Below, in pieces: positions 44,455 to 52,541 of a stretch of 55,478 nt of DNA; the stretch's first letter is position 1, and every line of letters begins with the position of its first letter. The DNA is from Lampropedia aestuarii (lineage in GTDB: Bacteria > Pseudomonadota > Gammaproteobacteria > Burkholderiales > Burkholderiaceae_C), in NCBI RefSeq assembly GCF_004803635.1, contig NZ_SSWX01000024.1, forward strand, positions 3,439-58,916, read 5' to 3'. The notes beneath the pieces were generated by a model that was not told the DNA's origin, ran no database searches, and saw nothing but the letters and a program-made list of their open reading frames with translations. The position numbers and the translations under genes are program-made.

Positions 44455-44570
44455 TGCACGCCCCCCTTGCGCCTTACAGCCCTTGGCGCCTTGCCTAGGC
44501 ATGGCTGAGCAAACCTGCAGCTGCTATGTACGTGGGCTTTAGTGCGCCTGAAAAATGCTCCCGCATCCAT
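44451..44570 (-). CDS. Small ORF (39 aa) translationally coupled to the acyl-CoA ligase
   Basis: ATG at 44570 to TGA at 44451-44453, coding for 39 residues that start MDAGAFFRRTKAHVHSS and are rich in Arg/Lys with two Cys. AGGAG stands 8 nt upstream. The stop overlaps the ligase start as ATGA, the same arrangement as the small ORF ahead of the SDR. No relation between the two peptides is seen. A leader peptide role or an unannotated microprotein are both possible; a chance frame cannot be excluded. Confidence 0.4.
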   Translation of the reverse strand: MDAGAFFRRTKAHVHSSCRFAQPCLGKAPRAVRRKGGVQ

Positions 44571-44654
44571 TGTTTTGTCTCCTGATTACGCCCTTTATTT
44601 AGGCTTGAAATCAGTGTAGATGCGGTGCTAAACTTGGCCTCTTCAAATTTCGAT

Positions 44655-44670
44655 ATTCCATATTTGGTAT
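44655..44670. promoter_or_regulatory. Imperfect palindrome upstream of IclR gene
   Basis: ATTCCATATTTGGTAT, 12 of 16 positions symmetric (AT-CCA-AT-TGG-AT), ends 17 bp before the IclR start at 44687. Length and symmetry fit an IclR dimer site, so autoregulation and control of the divergent ligase unit is inferred. Confidence 0.4.
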
Positions 44671-44686
44671 CAATAATCGGAATCTT

Positions 44687-45481
44687 ATGGATAACACTTG
44701 GAACAGACGTGTGCCCACTGGGCTAGAGGAATTCGCTGGCGACAAACAGTTCGCCACCACACTGGCGCGCGGGCTGGAGCTGCTGCATTGCTTTACGCCA
44801 GAACGCCCTGTTCTGGGCAACAGCGAGATGGCCAAAATGCTCAACCTGCCCAAAGCCACGGTGTCGCGGCTGAGCTATACGCTGTTGTGTCTGGGCTACC
44901 TCACGGCCACTGAGTACTACGGCAAATACCAACTGGGTGCTGCCACCTTGTCGATGGGTTACCCGTTACTGGCGCAATTCACGATCCGCCGCAGCGCCAG
45001 GCCATTGATGCTCAAAATGGCCAAGTCACTCAACTGCAATGTCTCGATTGGGGTGCGCGACCGTTTCTCGATGGTCTATATCGAGGTGATTCGCACCGGC
45101 GGCGGCATTGTCTACGCCCATGACGTGGGCAGCACCCACCCTTTGCTGGGAACCTCGATCGGCCGGGCCTACCTGCTGGGCTGCACCCCGGCCGTGCGCG
45201 AATCATTGATCAATCAGATCAAGATCAAGGAACCCGGCCAGTGGCGCCAATACGGCAAGAAAACGCAGGAGAACTTGCAGGACTATCCGCAATACGGCTG
45301 CTGCACGGCCGTCGGCGAAATTGTGCCTGACGTACAGGCCGTGGCCGTACCACTGGGGCGCATTGACCGCGTTGATGTGGCCGCCATAAGCTGCACCTTC
45401 CAGGGCCGCAGCCTGAATGTCGATTGGCTGCGCCGCGAGGTTGCGCCGCAACTGCAAGCCCTGGCAAGACAGATTACCTAA
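44687..45481 (+). CDS. IclR-family transcriptional regulator
   Basis: A 264-aa IclR protein: winged helix about 25-85 (FATTLARGLELLHCFTPERP, then LPKATVSRLSYTLLCLGYL) and effector domain about 95-260 (NCNVSIGVRDRFSMVYIEVI, then the VGSTHPLLGTSIGRAYLLG loop). It differs in its effector loop from the other two IclR proteins, closer to the group regulating beta-ketoadipate or aromatic genes with a TVTLP-like loop. Divergent from the ligase-thiolase-crotonase genes, which are its probable targets. Confidence 0.88.
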   Translation: MDNTWNRRVPTGLEEFAGDKQFATTLARGLELLHCFTPERPVLGNSEMAKMLNLPKATVSRLSYTLLCLGYLTATEYYGKYQLGAATLSMGYPLLAQFTIRRSARPLMLKMAKSLNCNVSIGVRDRFSMVYIEVIRTGGGIVYAHDVGSTHPLLGTSIGRAYLLGCTPAVRESLINQIKIKEPGQWRQYGKKTQENLQDYPQYGCCTAVGEIVPDVQAVAVPLGRIDRVDVAAISCTFQGRSLNVDWLRREVAPQLQALARQIT

Positions 45482-45502
45482 GCCAAGCGCTGGGCGTACT
45501 AA

Positions 45503-45673
45503 GAGCCTTTTCAACATCTCCGCGCAGCCGCGCAAGGCCCAAAAAAAAGCAGTGCTAGGCGCCTGTTGCCGCTCAGACATGCGTCGGTGCAAAACGGGCA
45601 GCGCCGCAATGCGCTTTGTGTGCCTTGCCTTTGGGGCGTCAACGCAGCTGCGTTCGAGATGATGAACCGGCTC
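45503..45673. mobile_element. MITE-like palindromic element between converging genes
   Basis: 171 bp bounded by 18-bp inverted repeats, 15 of 18 matching: GAGCCTTTTCAACATCTC (45503-45520) and its partner at 45656-45673. The similarity extends inwards past a short offset (GCAGC-GCG on both sides). No open frame or transposase remnant is evident inside. No clear target duplication (CTAA left, CAAC right). A non-autonomous transposon remnant is the best reading; it could also serve as a transcription barrier between the converging IclR and ligase genes. Confidence 0.4.
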
Positions 45674-45686
45674 CAACAGGCTTGCT

Positions 45687-47264
45687 TTAATCAACCACCG
45701 GCTCAGATTTGGGGATGCCGTCAGCAAACAGCTTGCGCAGGGCTTTTTTATCGACTTTGCCAAGGCCGGTTACCGGCAGCTCGCGCACATACACGACCTG
45801 CTTGGGCGTGCTTATCGGGCCTTTGGCGTCACGCACCATGCGTTGTAGCTGGGCCGGATCGGCCATCGTGCCACTGCGCGTCACCACCACGGCCAGTACC
45901 GCTTCGCCCCATTTGTCGTCGGGCACACCAATCACGGCCGCCTGGCTTACATTGGGGTGCGTGCACAACACATCCTCCACCTCGCGTGCGTAGACATTGA
46001 AGCCGCCAGAGATCACCATGTCCTTCTTGCGATCAACGATGAAGAAATAGCCTTGTGCGTCCTGCATGCCCATATCGCCGGTATGCAACCAGCCGCCAGC
46101 CAACGCCTGTGCTGTTTGCGCGTCCTGGCCCCAGTAGCCGCTCATCACCAACGGTCCACGCAGGCACAGCTCACCAATCTCGCCGACAGCAACGGGCTTG
46201 TTGTGTGGATCGAGCAAAGCCACATCCAAGCCGGGAAACGGCCGTCCAGCAGAGGCCAGCCTGCGCGCGTCAGCGCTTTCGTGGTCGTGCTGATCGAGCA
46301 GCAAAATCGTGTTGGGCGCCTCGCTTTGCCCAAAGGTCTGCACCAGCACTGGACCAAAACAATCGAGTGCCTGGCGAATGCGCGCAGGACTGGCAGGTGC
46401 CGCTCCATAGACCAGCGCCTGCAAACTGCTCAAATCAGCCAGTGCCGTACGCGGATCATCCAGCAAGGCATACAGCATGGTGGGCACAATGAAGGTGAAT
46501 CCAATGCGCTCGCGCTGCACGGTATCCAGCCAGCGGCCTACTTCAAATCCGCGCTCTAGCACCACTGTGCCGCCACGTGCGAAAGTGGGATAGACCAGCG
46601 AACCGGCGCCATGCGAGATCGGTGCGGAGCACAAAGTGCGCACGCCATCAGGCCAGGCCAGCGCAGACAGCCACAACTGCGTGTTGTGCAGCATAGCCCG
46701 GTTGCTCAGCATAACGCCTTTGGAGCGGCCGGTGGTGCCACCGGTGTAGGCCAAACGAACAATGCTCTCGGAGCCACCACGCTGCTGCAATGCAGGCCCA
46801 GAAAAAACGTCTGCGTGGTGCCAGAAGCCCCCTTCAGCATCGCTGTGTAGCAAACATTGCCGCAACTGCGGACAGCGCGAGAGCTCTGTCCCCAACCGCG
46901 ACACATATACAGACTCACCTATGAGTACACGGGCTTGGCAATCCTGCAATGTCAGCACATGGTCTTGCACACTGCCCATGGGATGCAGGGTGACGGAGCA
47001 AAAGCCGCGAATATACGCTGCAGCCATCACAGCCAGCATTTCAATGCGGTTGCCAGACAGTTGCGCGACGACATCGCCTTGCTGCAGGCCCAGACTTTCG
47101 AGCTTATTGGCCGCCTGGGTGACCAGCGCCAACAATTCGCGGTAGCTGAGCGCACGCGACTCATCAATGACTGCAATGCGCTCAGGGTGGCGCTGCAATG
47201 CCTGCAGCAGCCAGGCCCCTAAAGTGCCGCCTTGGTGCACGGTGCTATGCGTGGACTCGATCAT
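45687..47264 (-). CDS. AMP-forming acyl-CoA ligase (canonical P-loop)
   Basis: A 525-aa adenylate-forming CoA ligase. P-loop LAYTGGTTGRSKGVMLSN (GGTTG variant seen in several ligases), A5 TFGQSEAPN, A7 GWLHTGDMG, A8 FFIVDRKKDMVISGGFNVYA and A10 lysine in PVTGLGKVDKKAL. The group includes medium-chain, aromatic and cinnamate-type ligases. Its start overlaps the stop of the SCPx-type thiolase in ATGA. It is the last gene of a tightly coupled four-gene unit. Confidence 0.88.
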   Translation of the reverse strand: MIESTHSTVHQGGTLGAWLLQALQRHPERIAVIDESRALSYRELLALVTQAANKLESLGLQQGDVVAQLSGNRIEMLAVMAAAYIRGFCSVTLHPMGSVQDHVLTLQDCQARVLIGESVYVSRLGTELSRCPQLRQCLLHSDAEGGFWHHADVFSGPALQQRGGSESIVRLAYTGGTTGRSKGVMLSNRAMLHNTQLWLSALAWPDGVRTLCSAPISHGAGSLVYPTFARGGTVVLERGFEVGRWLDTVQRERIGFTFIVPTMLYALLDDPRTALADLSSLQALVYGAAPASPARIRQALDCFGPVLVQTFGQSEAPNTILLLDQHDHESADARRLASAGRPFPGLDVALLDPHNKPVAVGEIGELCLRGPLVMSGYWGQDAQTAQALAGGWLHTGDMGMQDAQGYFFIVDRKKDMVISGGFNVYAREVEDVLCTHPNVSQAAVIGVPDDKWGEAVLAVVVTRSGTMADPAQLQRMVRDAKGPISTPKQVVYVRELPVTGLGKVDKKALRKLFADGIPKSEPVVD

Positions 47265-48502
47265 GCACGCTCCAAAATCGTCACGGCCGCCACCGCTTCT
47301 TCACCTGCATAAAAGCCACCGCCGTTCTCAGCCGCAGCGATGCGGGCCCCGGCAACCTGTCTGCCTCCGGCTTCACCGCGCAGCTGCGTCACCAGCTCCA
47401 GAATTTGAATCGCACCGGTGGCAGCAATCGGGTGTCCTTTGGAGACCAGCCCCCCTGAGGGGTTGACTGGCATGCGCCCACCGACGCGGGTTTCACCGCG
47501 CTCGGCCATCGCGCCACCTGCGCCAATTTCGCACAGGCCCAGATTTTCGATATGGCGAATTTCGGCAAAAGACGACGCATCATGGACCTCTGCCACATCC
47601 ACATCGTCTGGTGAGACCCCGGCCTGCTCATACGCCTTGAGCGCAGCAAGGCGACCAATGTGGCGGGAAAAATCTGCCGGATCACGCACCACACCAGAGG
47701 CCAGTTGCGTGGCAAGTACGCGCACCGCACGGGTTTTGTCAAAGCGTTTCAAAGCCGCCTGCGAACACAGAATCAATGCGCCTGCGCCATCGCTCATCGG
47801 CGCGCACATGGCGCGCGTCAATGGCCAGCTGACCAGACGGTCGGCCAGCACTTCTTCGACTGAGCAAGGGTGCTGGTATTGCGCCATCGGGTTGTGCTGT
47901 GCATGGCTGTGGTTTTTGGAGGCAACGATCGCCAGCTGTCGCTGCGTGGTGCCGTGCAGCATCATGTGGTGACGCGCCATCGCGGCGTAACTGTCCATGA
48001 AAACGCTGCGCTCACCAGCATCGAGATTGGCCTCAGGCGGCAGCGGCAAAGCCGCTGAAAGAGCTGCCTGCGCGGCCAATTGCGTCTCGGCCAGCTCGCG
48101 GTCCATGCCGCCCCAAAAGGCTTCAAACATCAAATCACGCCGCTCTGGCAGATGCATTTTCTCGGCCCCGACCACCAGTGCCACCTCGCAGACACCAGCC
48201 TTGATCGCCGCCCAAGCCTGGTTCAGACCGGTTGAGGAGCTGGCGCAAGCGTTGTCGCAGTTGATAATGGGTATGGCTTCAAAACCCATCGCGCGCAGCG
48301 CACACTGGCCACGAATGCCGTGCTGGCCTTGCAGCACACCCTGGCGCGTATTGGAAAACCATGCCGACTCGATGGCCTGCATGCCGCAACCGGCATCTTG
48401 CAAGGCCGCTTGCACGGCCTGGCGCGTCAAGTCTTTGACGCTGCGTGAGAGATGACGACCCAGCGGGGTCATGCCCACGCCGACGATATATACACTGCTC
48501 AT
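47261..48502 (-). CDS. SCPx-type thiolase (copy 2)
   Basis: A 413-aa thiolase of the SCP-x group. Cys86 in DNACASSSTG, His in AEVHDASSFAE, and SGGLVSKGHPIAATG near the end. It is clearly different from the copy at 41417 (less than half of visible residues match by eye), so the two probably act on different chain lengths or steps. Stop and start overlaps (ATGA) couple it to the ligase below and the thioesterase above. No DUF35 or MaoC-like partner is nearby. Confidence 0.88.
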   Translation of the reverse strand: MSSVYIVGVGMTPLGRHLSRSVKDLTRQAVQAALQDAGCGMQAIESAWFSNTRQGVLQGQHGIRGQCALRAMGFEAIPIINCDNACASSSTGLNQAWAAIKAGVCEVALVVGAEKMHLPERRDLMFEAFWGGMDRELAETQLAAQAALSAALPLPPEANLDAGERSVFMDSYAAMARHHMMLHGTTQRQLAIVASKNHSHAQHNPMAQYQHPCSVEEVLADRLVSWPLTRAMCAPMSDGAGALILCSQAALKRFDKTRAVRVLATQLASGVVRDPADFSRHIGRLAALKAYEQAGVSPDDVDVAEVHDASSFAEIRHIENLGLCEIGAGGAMAERGETRVGGRMPVNPSGGLVSKGHPIAATGAIQILELVTQLRGEAGGRQVAGARIAAAENGGGFYAGEEAVAAVTILERA

Positions 48503-48960
48503 GACACCCCATTTATTTCAAATCGTCCACCACGATTGAGCGCAATTTTCTTGAAAGCGCCCTGACCTATGGCAATGCTGTTGTCGGCTTGATCCAACAC
48601 CTCGGCACTGCAAAACACCATCGATTTGCCACCGTTAACCACCCACCCCCGCACCCTGACGGGCCCGCGCATGGCATTGATGAACTGCACGTTTTGGTTC
48701 ACCGTGACAATTGGACCGGGGTTGGCAGGCCAGGCATAGGCCGCGTAGCCCATGACCACGTCAAGCAAAGTGCACAAGACGCCGCCATGAGCCACGCCAA
48801 TGCCGTTGGCATGCACTGCCGCATCAAAGTCGAGCTCGATGCTGGCCTGGCCATCAGCCACCACCAAATTGCGCATGCCCACGGTTTGTAAAAACGGCGG
48901 CAGCGGCCCGCTTAGGCCGGGCAATGCCGCACTGTCCGGCACGCTATGCGAGGCGCTCAT
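48499..48960 (-). CDS. PaaI-family hotdog thioesterase
   Basis: A 153-aa single hotdog-fold protein related to PaaI: ANGIGVAHGGVLCTLLDVVMGYAA contains the HGG motif and the catalytic Asp position. TVNQNVQFINAMRGPVRVRG forms the beta-sheet. Such enzymes hydrolyse non-productive or dead-end acyl-CoAs and free trapped CoA. Overlaps the ligase stop (ATGA) and the thiolase start (ATGA). A role as a proofreading thioesterase of this pathway is inferred. Confidence 0.87.
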   Translation of the reverse strand: MSASHSVPDSAALPGLSGPLPPFLQTVGMRNLVVADGQASIELDFDAAVHANGIGVAHGGVLCTLLDVVMGYAAYAWPANPGPIVTVNQNVQFINAMRGPVRVRGWVVNGGKSMVFCSAEVLDQADNSIAIGQGAFKKIALNRGGRFEINGVS

Positions 48961-50681
48961 GCCGCCACCTCGGCATTCAATATTTCACGCAGGTCGCGGC
49001 GCAAAATCTTGCCAACCGCACTGCGTGGCAATGCGTGCACCACCTCCAAGCGTTCGGGCATTTTGAAGACCGCAACCTTTTTCTCGTCGCGCAAGAATGC
49101 GCTCAACTGCGCCAGGCTCAGGGACTCCACGCCGTCGCGCAACACCACAAAGGCGCACACGCGCTCGCCCAAGGCAGCATCAGGAAAGCCCACCACCGCT
49201 GCATCGGCAATAGCTGGATGGGCCAGCAACAAACTGTCGATTTCTTCGGCCGACAAATTCATCCCGCCGCGAATAATCACGTCTTTCAAGCGCCCTACAT
49301 AGCGGTAATAGGCGTCGCCCTCGCCAACGATTTCAAACAAATCGCCTGAGCGGTAATAGCCTTGCGCATCAAAGGCACGCTGCGTCAGCGCAGGATCGCC
49401 GATATAGCCAGAGAACACGGTAGGGCCGCTAAAGCGCAGCTCGCCTACGCGCCCTGGCTGGGTAATTTCCTCTTCATTGGCTGGATCGACCAAGCGCGTG
49501 CTCACGCTGTCCATGCCATCGCCACGCCATTGCAAACCCGCTACCCCAGTGCGTGGAAAGCAGGTCGCACGCAGCGTCGGATCGGGCACATCCAACTCCG
49601 AGCCGGCCAATGAGCCGCCTTCATTGGAGCCATAAAAATTCAAAATACTAACGCCCCAACGGTCTTGAAACTCCTTGACCATCCACTCCGACAAGGGGGC
49701 TGCGCCTGATCCTATGCGGCTGAGCAGCTTGAAGTCAATGCCTTGCACCAGCTCTGGCTTGTGCAGCATGGCGTTGAGAATCGCCGCCGGAGCCACCGTG
49801 TGGCTGATAGCTTCTTCACGCAACTGCTGCAAGTACACCGGCAGCTTGAACGGTTGGTGCTGCACCACGGTGCAGCCGGTCATCAACCAAGGAAAAAAAC
49901 AGGTCGCAAAGCCCGCCATATTGATCAGCGGGAAAGGGTTGAGTATGCGGTCGTGCTGGCCCACACGCGAGAGCCCTAACGACACGCGCCCCTGCGCAAA
50001 CCATTCATTGTGGGTATGCGGCACGCCCTTGGCACGCGCCTCAGTGCCCGAGGTCCAGCAAATCGTGAACACGTGGTCTGACGTGGTCTGCGCGGCCTTG
50101 CCTAACATCTGCGCTTGTGCGGTCGCATCTTGCACCTTGGCCAATAAGGCGGTCCAGTTTTCCTGATCCGTCAAAGACGGCGCGTGGCCCAATGCAAGCA
50201 CGGCATTGGCTTGCAGAAAGCCGTCCTGAACCAGCGCTCTAGCGCGCAGCACGGGCGCATCCTGCTCGGAGCCGCCGCTATAAACCATCAAGGCCTTGGC
50301 TTGCAGCAACTCCAGGATGTATTGCAGCTCATGCTCGCGGTATTGGATCGGCAGCGGGCTCACCACAATGCCTAGCCGCGCGCATGCCAGGTAGACGACA
50401 AACTGCTCCACGCAATTGGGCAGCTGCACGCACAAGACATCGCCAACGCCCAGACCACGTTGGTGCAATACGACGGTGGCACGATCAACCTCTTCAGCGA
50501 CCTGCCTAAATGTCATGCGGCGCGGCGCATCGCCTAAAAAATCGGCGCGATTGATGGCATCTACCAAAGCTTCGCGCTCGCCATTTTCTGCGAGTAATGA
50601 CTCAAACTGGCTGAACACGGTTCGCTCTCCCCACCAACCTTTGGCGCGCATGTCCTGCGCTCTTTGCTGGTCTACTTGCAT
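48957..50681 (-). CDS. AMP-forming acyl-CoA ligase with variant P-loop (copy 2)
   Basis: A 574-aa adenylate-forming CoA ligase, paralogue of the ligase at 42718. The P-loop reads ICWTSGTEARAKGVPHTHNE (207-226), again with TEARA. Shared motifs: KGWWG at the start, VVSPLPIQYREHELQYI, LNFYGSNEGGSLAGSEL, YYRSGDLFEIVGEGDAYYRY and the A10 lysine in PRSAVGKILRR. It heads the unit ligase-thioesterase-thiolase-ligase and lies 45 bp after the aldehyde dehydrogenase. Confidence 0.88.
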   Translation of the reverse strand: MQVDQQRAQDMRAKGWWGERTVFSQFESLLAENGEREALVDAINRADFLGDAPRRMTFRQVAEEVDRATVVLHQRGLGVGDVLCVQLPNCVEQFVVYLACARLGIVVSPLPIQYREHELQYILELLQAKALMVYSGGSEQDAPVLRARALVQDGFLQANAVLALGHAPSLTDQENWTALLAKVQDATAQAQMLGKAAQTTSDHVFTICWTSGTEARAKGVPHTHNEWFAQGRVSLGLSRVGQHDRILNPFPLINMAGFATCFFPWLMTGCTVVQHQPFKLPVYLQQLREEAISHTVAPAAILNAMLHKPELVQGIDFKLLSRIGSGAAPLSEWMVKEFQDRWGVSILNFYGSNEGGSLAGSELDVPDPTLRATCFPRTGVAGLQWRGDGMDSVSTRLVDPANEEEITQPGRVGELRFSGPTVFSGYIGDPALTQRAFDAQGYYRSGDLFEIVGEGDAYYRYVGRLKDVIIRGGMNLSAEEIDSLLLAHPAIADAAVVGFPDAALGERVCAFVVLRDGVESLSLAQLSAFLRDEKKVAVFKMPERLEVVHALPRSAVGKILRRDLREILNAEVAA

Positions 50682-50726
50682 GTCCTGTCTCCTGGTTGTA
50701 TTTGATGGTTGGGCATCAGCACCTAT

Positions 50727-52409
50727 TCACTGGCGCTTTGGGCGGCGTGACTGCACGATGCGAAAACGGCTGGCGACAAAGCTGTGGTCAGTCAGCGATG
50801 CATTGCCCGCTGCATTCAAGCCCGTGACGTGGTAGTCGCTGTAAGCCGCCGCAAAATTGAGCGGCATGGGCCCGGTCAAATTGATCGTGAGCTGCGCACC
50901 AGCCTGTGCATAAGCCTGCTCGGCACGGGCTATGAAAGCCTCATCCTGTGCATAGACAAAGGCCGTCAAGCCACCATGCTGGGCCACATCGCTACAGGCC
51001 TGGGCCAGTGCGTCATCGGCATCTGCCACAGCAATCACAAACGAGATCGGGCCAAAGCGCTCTTGGCGGTACAGCTCGCCCTGGCTGGGATCGGCCACGA
51101 TGATCAAAGGCGTGGCCGTGCGCGCTTTGGGAAACTCTGGATGCACATAGGCGGCGCTGTCTCTGGCTATTGCGCCCTGCTGGCGCATCGCGGCGATGCT
51201 CGCCAGCGTGTCATCGGACTGGATCGCAGCCAGAATCATTGCTGCGCGCTGCGGACTACCGGCAAGCGCGTCCACGGCCTTGACCAGCGCTTGCACAACC
51301 TCGTCAAAAGGCACTTGCCTGGCCGACTCGCCAAGGCCTGCGCGGATGCCGTTTTTAGGCACATAAAAGTTTTGCGGGCTGGTGCACATTTGCGCCGAAT
51401 ACATGCACATGGTGGTGGCCAGACTGCGGATCATGGCCTCAAAATCATCGCAGGAATGCAGCACCACGGTATTGCAGCCGGCCGTTTCTGTGTAGACCAG
51501 CGCTGGATGGGCATTTTGCTCAATCCAGGCACCAAAACCGACGCTGCCTGTGAAATCCACAATCGCCGCTTGCGGATGCTTGACGATCTGCTTGCCAATC
51601 GGCTGCTCGCGGCTATCGAGTGCCAAAGTAACCAGGTTTGGATCAAAGCCGGCTTCTTTGAGCACTGTGCGAAAGAGGCGAATCACGATCGCCATTGGCA
51701 ATACCGTGGCGGGATGTGCTTTGACAATCACAGCATTGCCGGTGGCCAGACTGGCCATCATTGAGGGCAGAGCATTCCAGGTCGGGAAACTGGCGCAGGT
51801 AAAACACACCGCGACCCCTCGCGGCACCAAACGGTAGGTTTTCTCCAGTTCAATCGTGGTGCGGCCAAACTGGCGCTGCCACTGGGCATGGCGGGGCACA
51901 GCCCCCATCGCGCTCCAAGCATACGCCAGCGCTTCAATGCCGCGATCAAGTGCATTGACGCCGGAGCCAGCGTAGCTCATATTAAAGCTTTGGCCGGTGG
52001 TGTGAAACACTGCATACACCAGCTCAAACAGCTGCTGGTATTGGCGCTGCACAACCTCCAGCAAGACACCGATGCGTTGCTCCGGATCGGCCTGCGCCCA
52101 GCCCGCTTGCATGGCGCCAGTGGCAGCCTCAAACAAACTGTCCAGATCAGACTGCGGATAACTCACCCCCAGTTGCTGGCGGGTGTAGGGCGAGGTTTCC
52201 TCACCAATCCACGCTGTGATTCCCGGCTGGTCAATCTCAAAACGCTGCCCCAGCTGGCGCTCAAACGCCAAGCGGCCTGCAGTTTGCGCATTGGCGCTGT
52301 CTGGATAGGCATCTGCAGCTTCAGGGAATGGGCTCCAAAAATGGCGCTCTTGACAGGCTTGCCAGGCTCTTTCCAGAGTGGCACGATGGGTCTCAAACAT
52401 CTGTTTCAT
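50727..52409 (-). CDS. PaaN-like aldehyde dehydrogenase
   Basis: A 560-aa aldehyde dehydrogenase-superfamily protein of the single-domain PaaN type found in Burkholderiales (start ETHRATLERAWQACQERHFW and SPFPEA). Catalytic Cys342 is in SAQMCTSPQNF, the general-base Glu308 in VYTETAGCN, and the cofactor Lys230 in VIVKAHP. There is no MaoC hydratase domain, unlike E. coli PaaZ. It converts an aldehyde to the acid with NAD(P). No other phenylacetate (paa) ring-opening gene is in the window, so here it may oxidise the aldehyde made by the carotenoid/stilbene-type oxygenases. AAGGAAG precedes the start. Confidence 0.82.
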   Translation of the reverse strand: MKQMFETHRATLERAWQACQERHFWSPFPEAADAYPDSANAQTAGRLAFERQLGQRFEIDQPGITAWIGEETSPYTRQQLGVSYPQSDLDSLFEAATGAMQAGWAQADPEQRIGVLLEVVQRQYQQLFELVYAVFHTTGQSFNMSYAGSGVNALDRGIEALAYAWSAMGAVPRHAQWQRQFGRTTIELEKTYRLVPRGVAVCFTCASFPTWNALPSMMASLATGNAVIVKAHPATVLPMAIVIRLFRTVLKEAGFDPNLVTLALDSREQPIGKQIVKHPQAAIVDFTGSVGFGAWIEQNAHPALVYTETAGCNTVVLHSCDDFEAMIRSLATTMCMYSAQMCTSPQNFYVPKNGIRAGLGESARQVPFDEVVQALVKAVDALAGSPQRAAMILAAIQSDDTLASIAAMRQQGAIARDSAAYVHPEFPKARTATPLIIVADPSQGELYRQERFGPISFVIAVADADDALAQACSDVAQHGGLTAFVYAQDEAFIARAEQAYAQAGAQLTINLTGPMPLNFAAAYSDYHVTGLNAAGNASLTDHSFVASRFRIVQSRRPKRQ

Positions 52410-52461
52410 TGGGCTTCCTTGTCATCCTCTACCTCGGGCATTGAAGGCCATTCAACGGCCT

Positions 52462-52505
52462 GATTCAATATGATTGCTTTTTCAATGGTTTCTCAAATTA
52501 TAATT
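52462..52505. promoter_or_regulatory. Divergent control region of PaaN-like and IclR genes
   Basis: The 132-bp spacer is AT-rich and holds GATTCAATATGA (52462-52473), resembling the GGTTCAATAAGA motif (other strand) upstream of the flavoprotein and oxygenase genes, and the perfect 10-bp palindrome AATTATAATT (52496-52505) about 37 bp before the IclR start. Both are candidate IclR sites; the assignment is tentative. Confidence 0.35.
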
Positions 52506-52541
52506 ATTCGAACCCATTAAAACCTTGATTTGTTTTAACAT

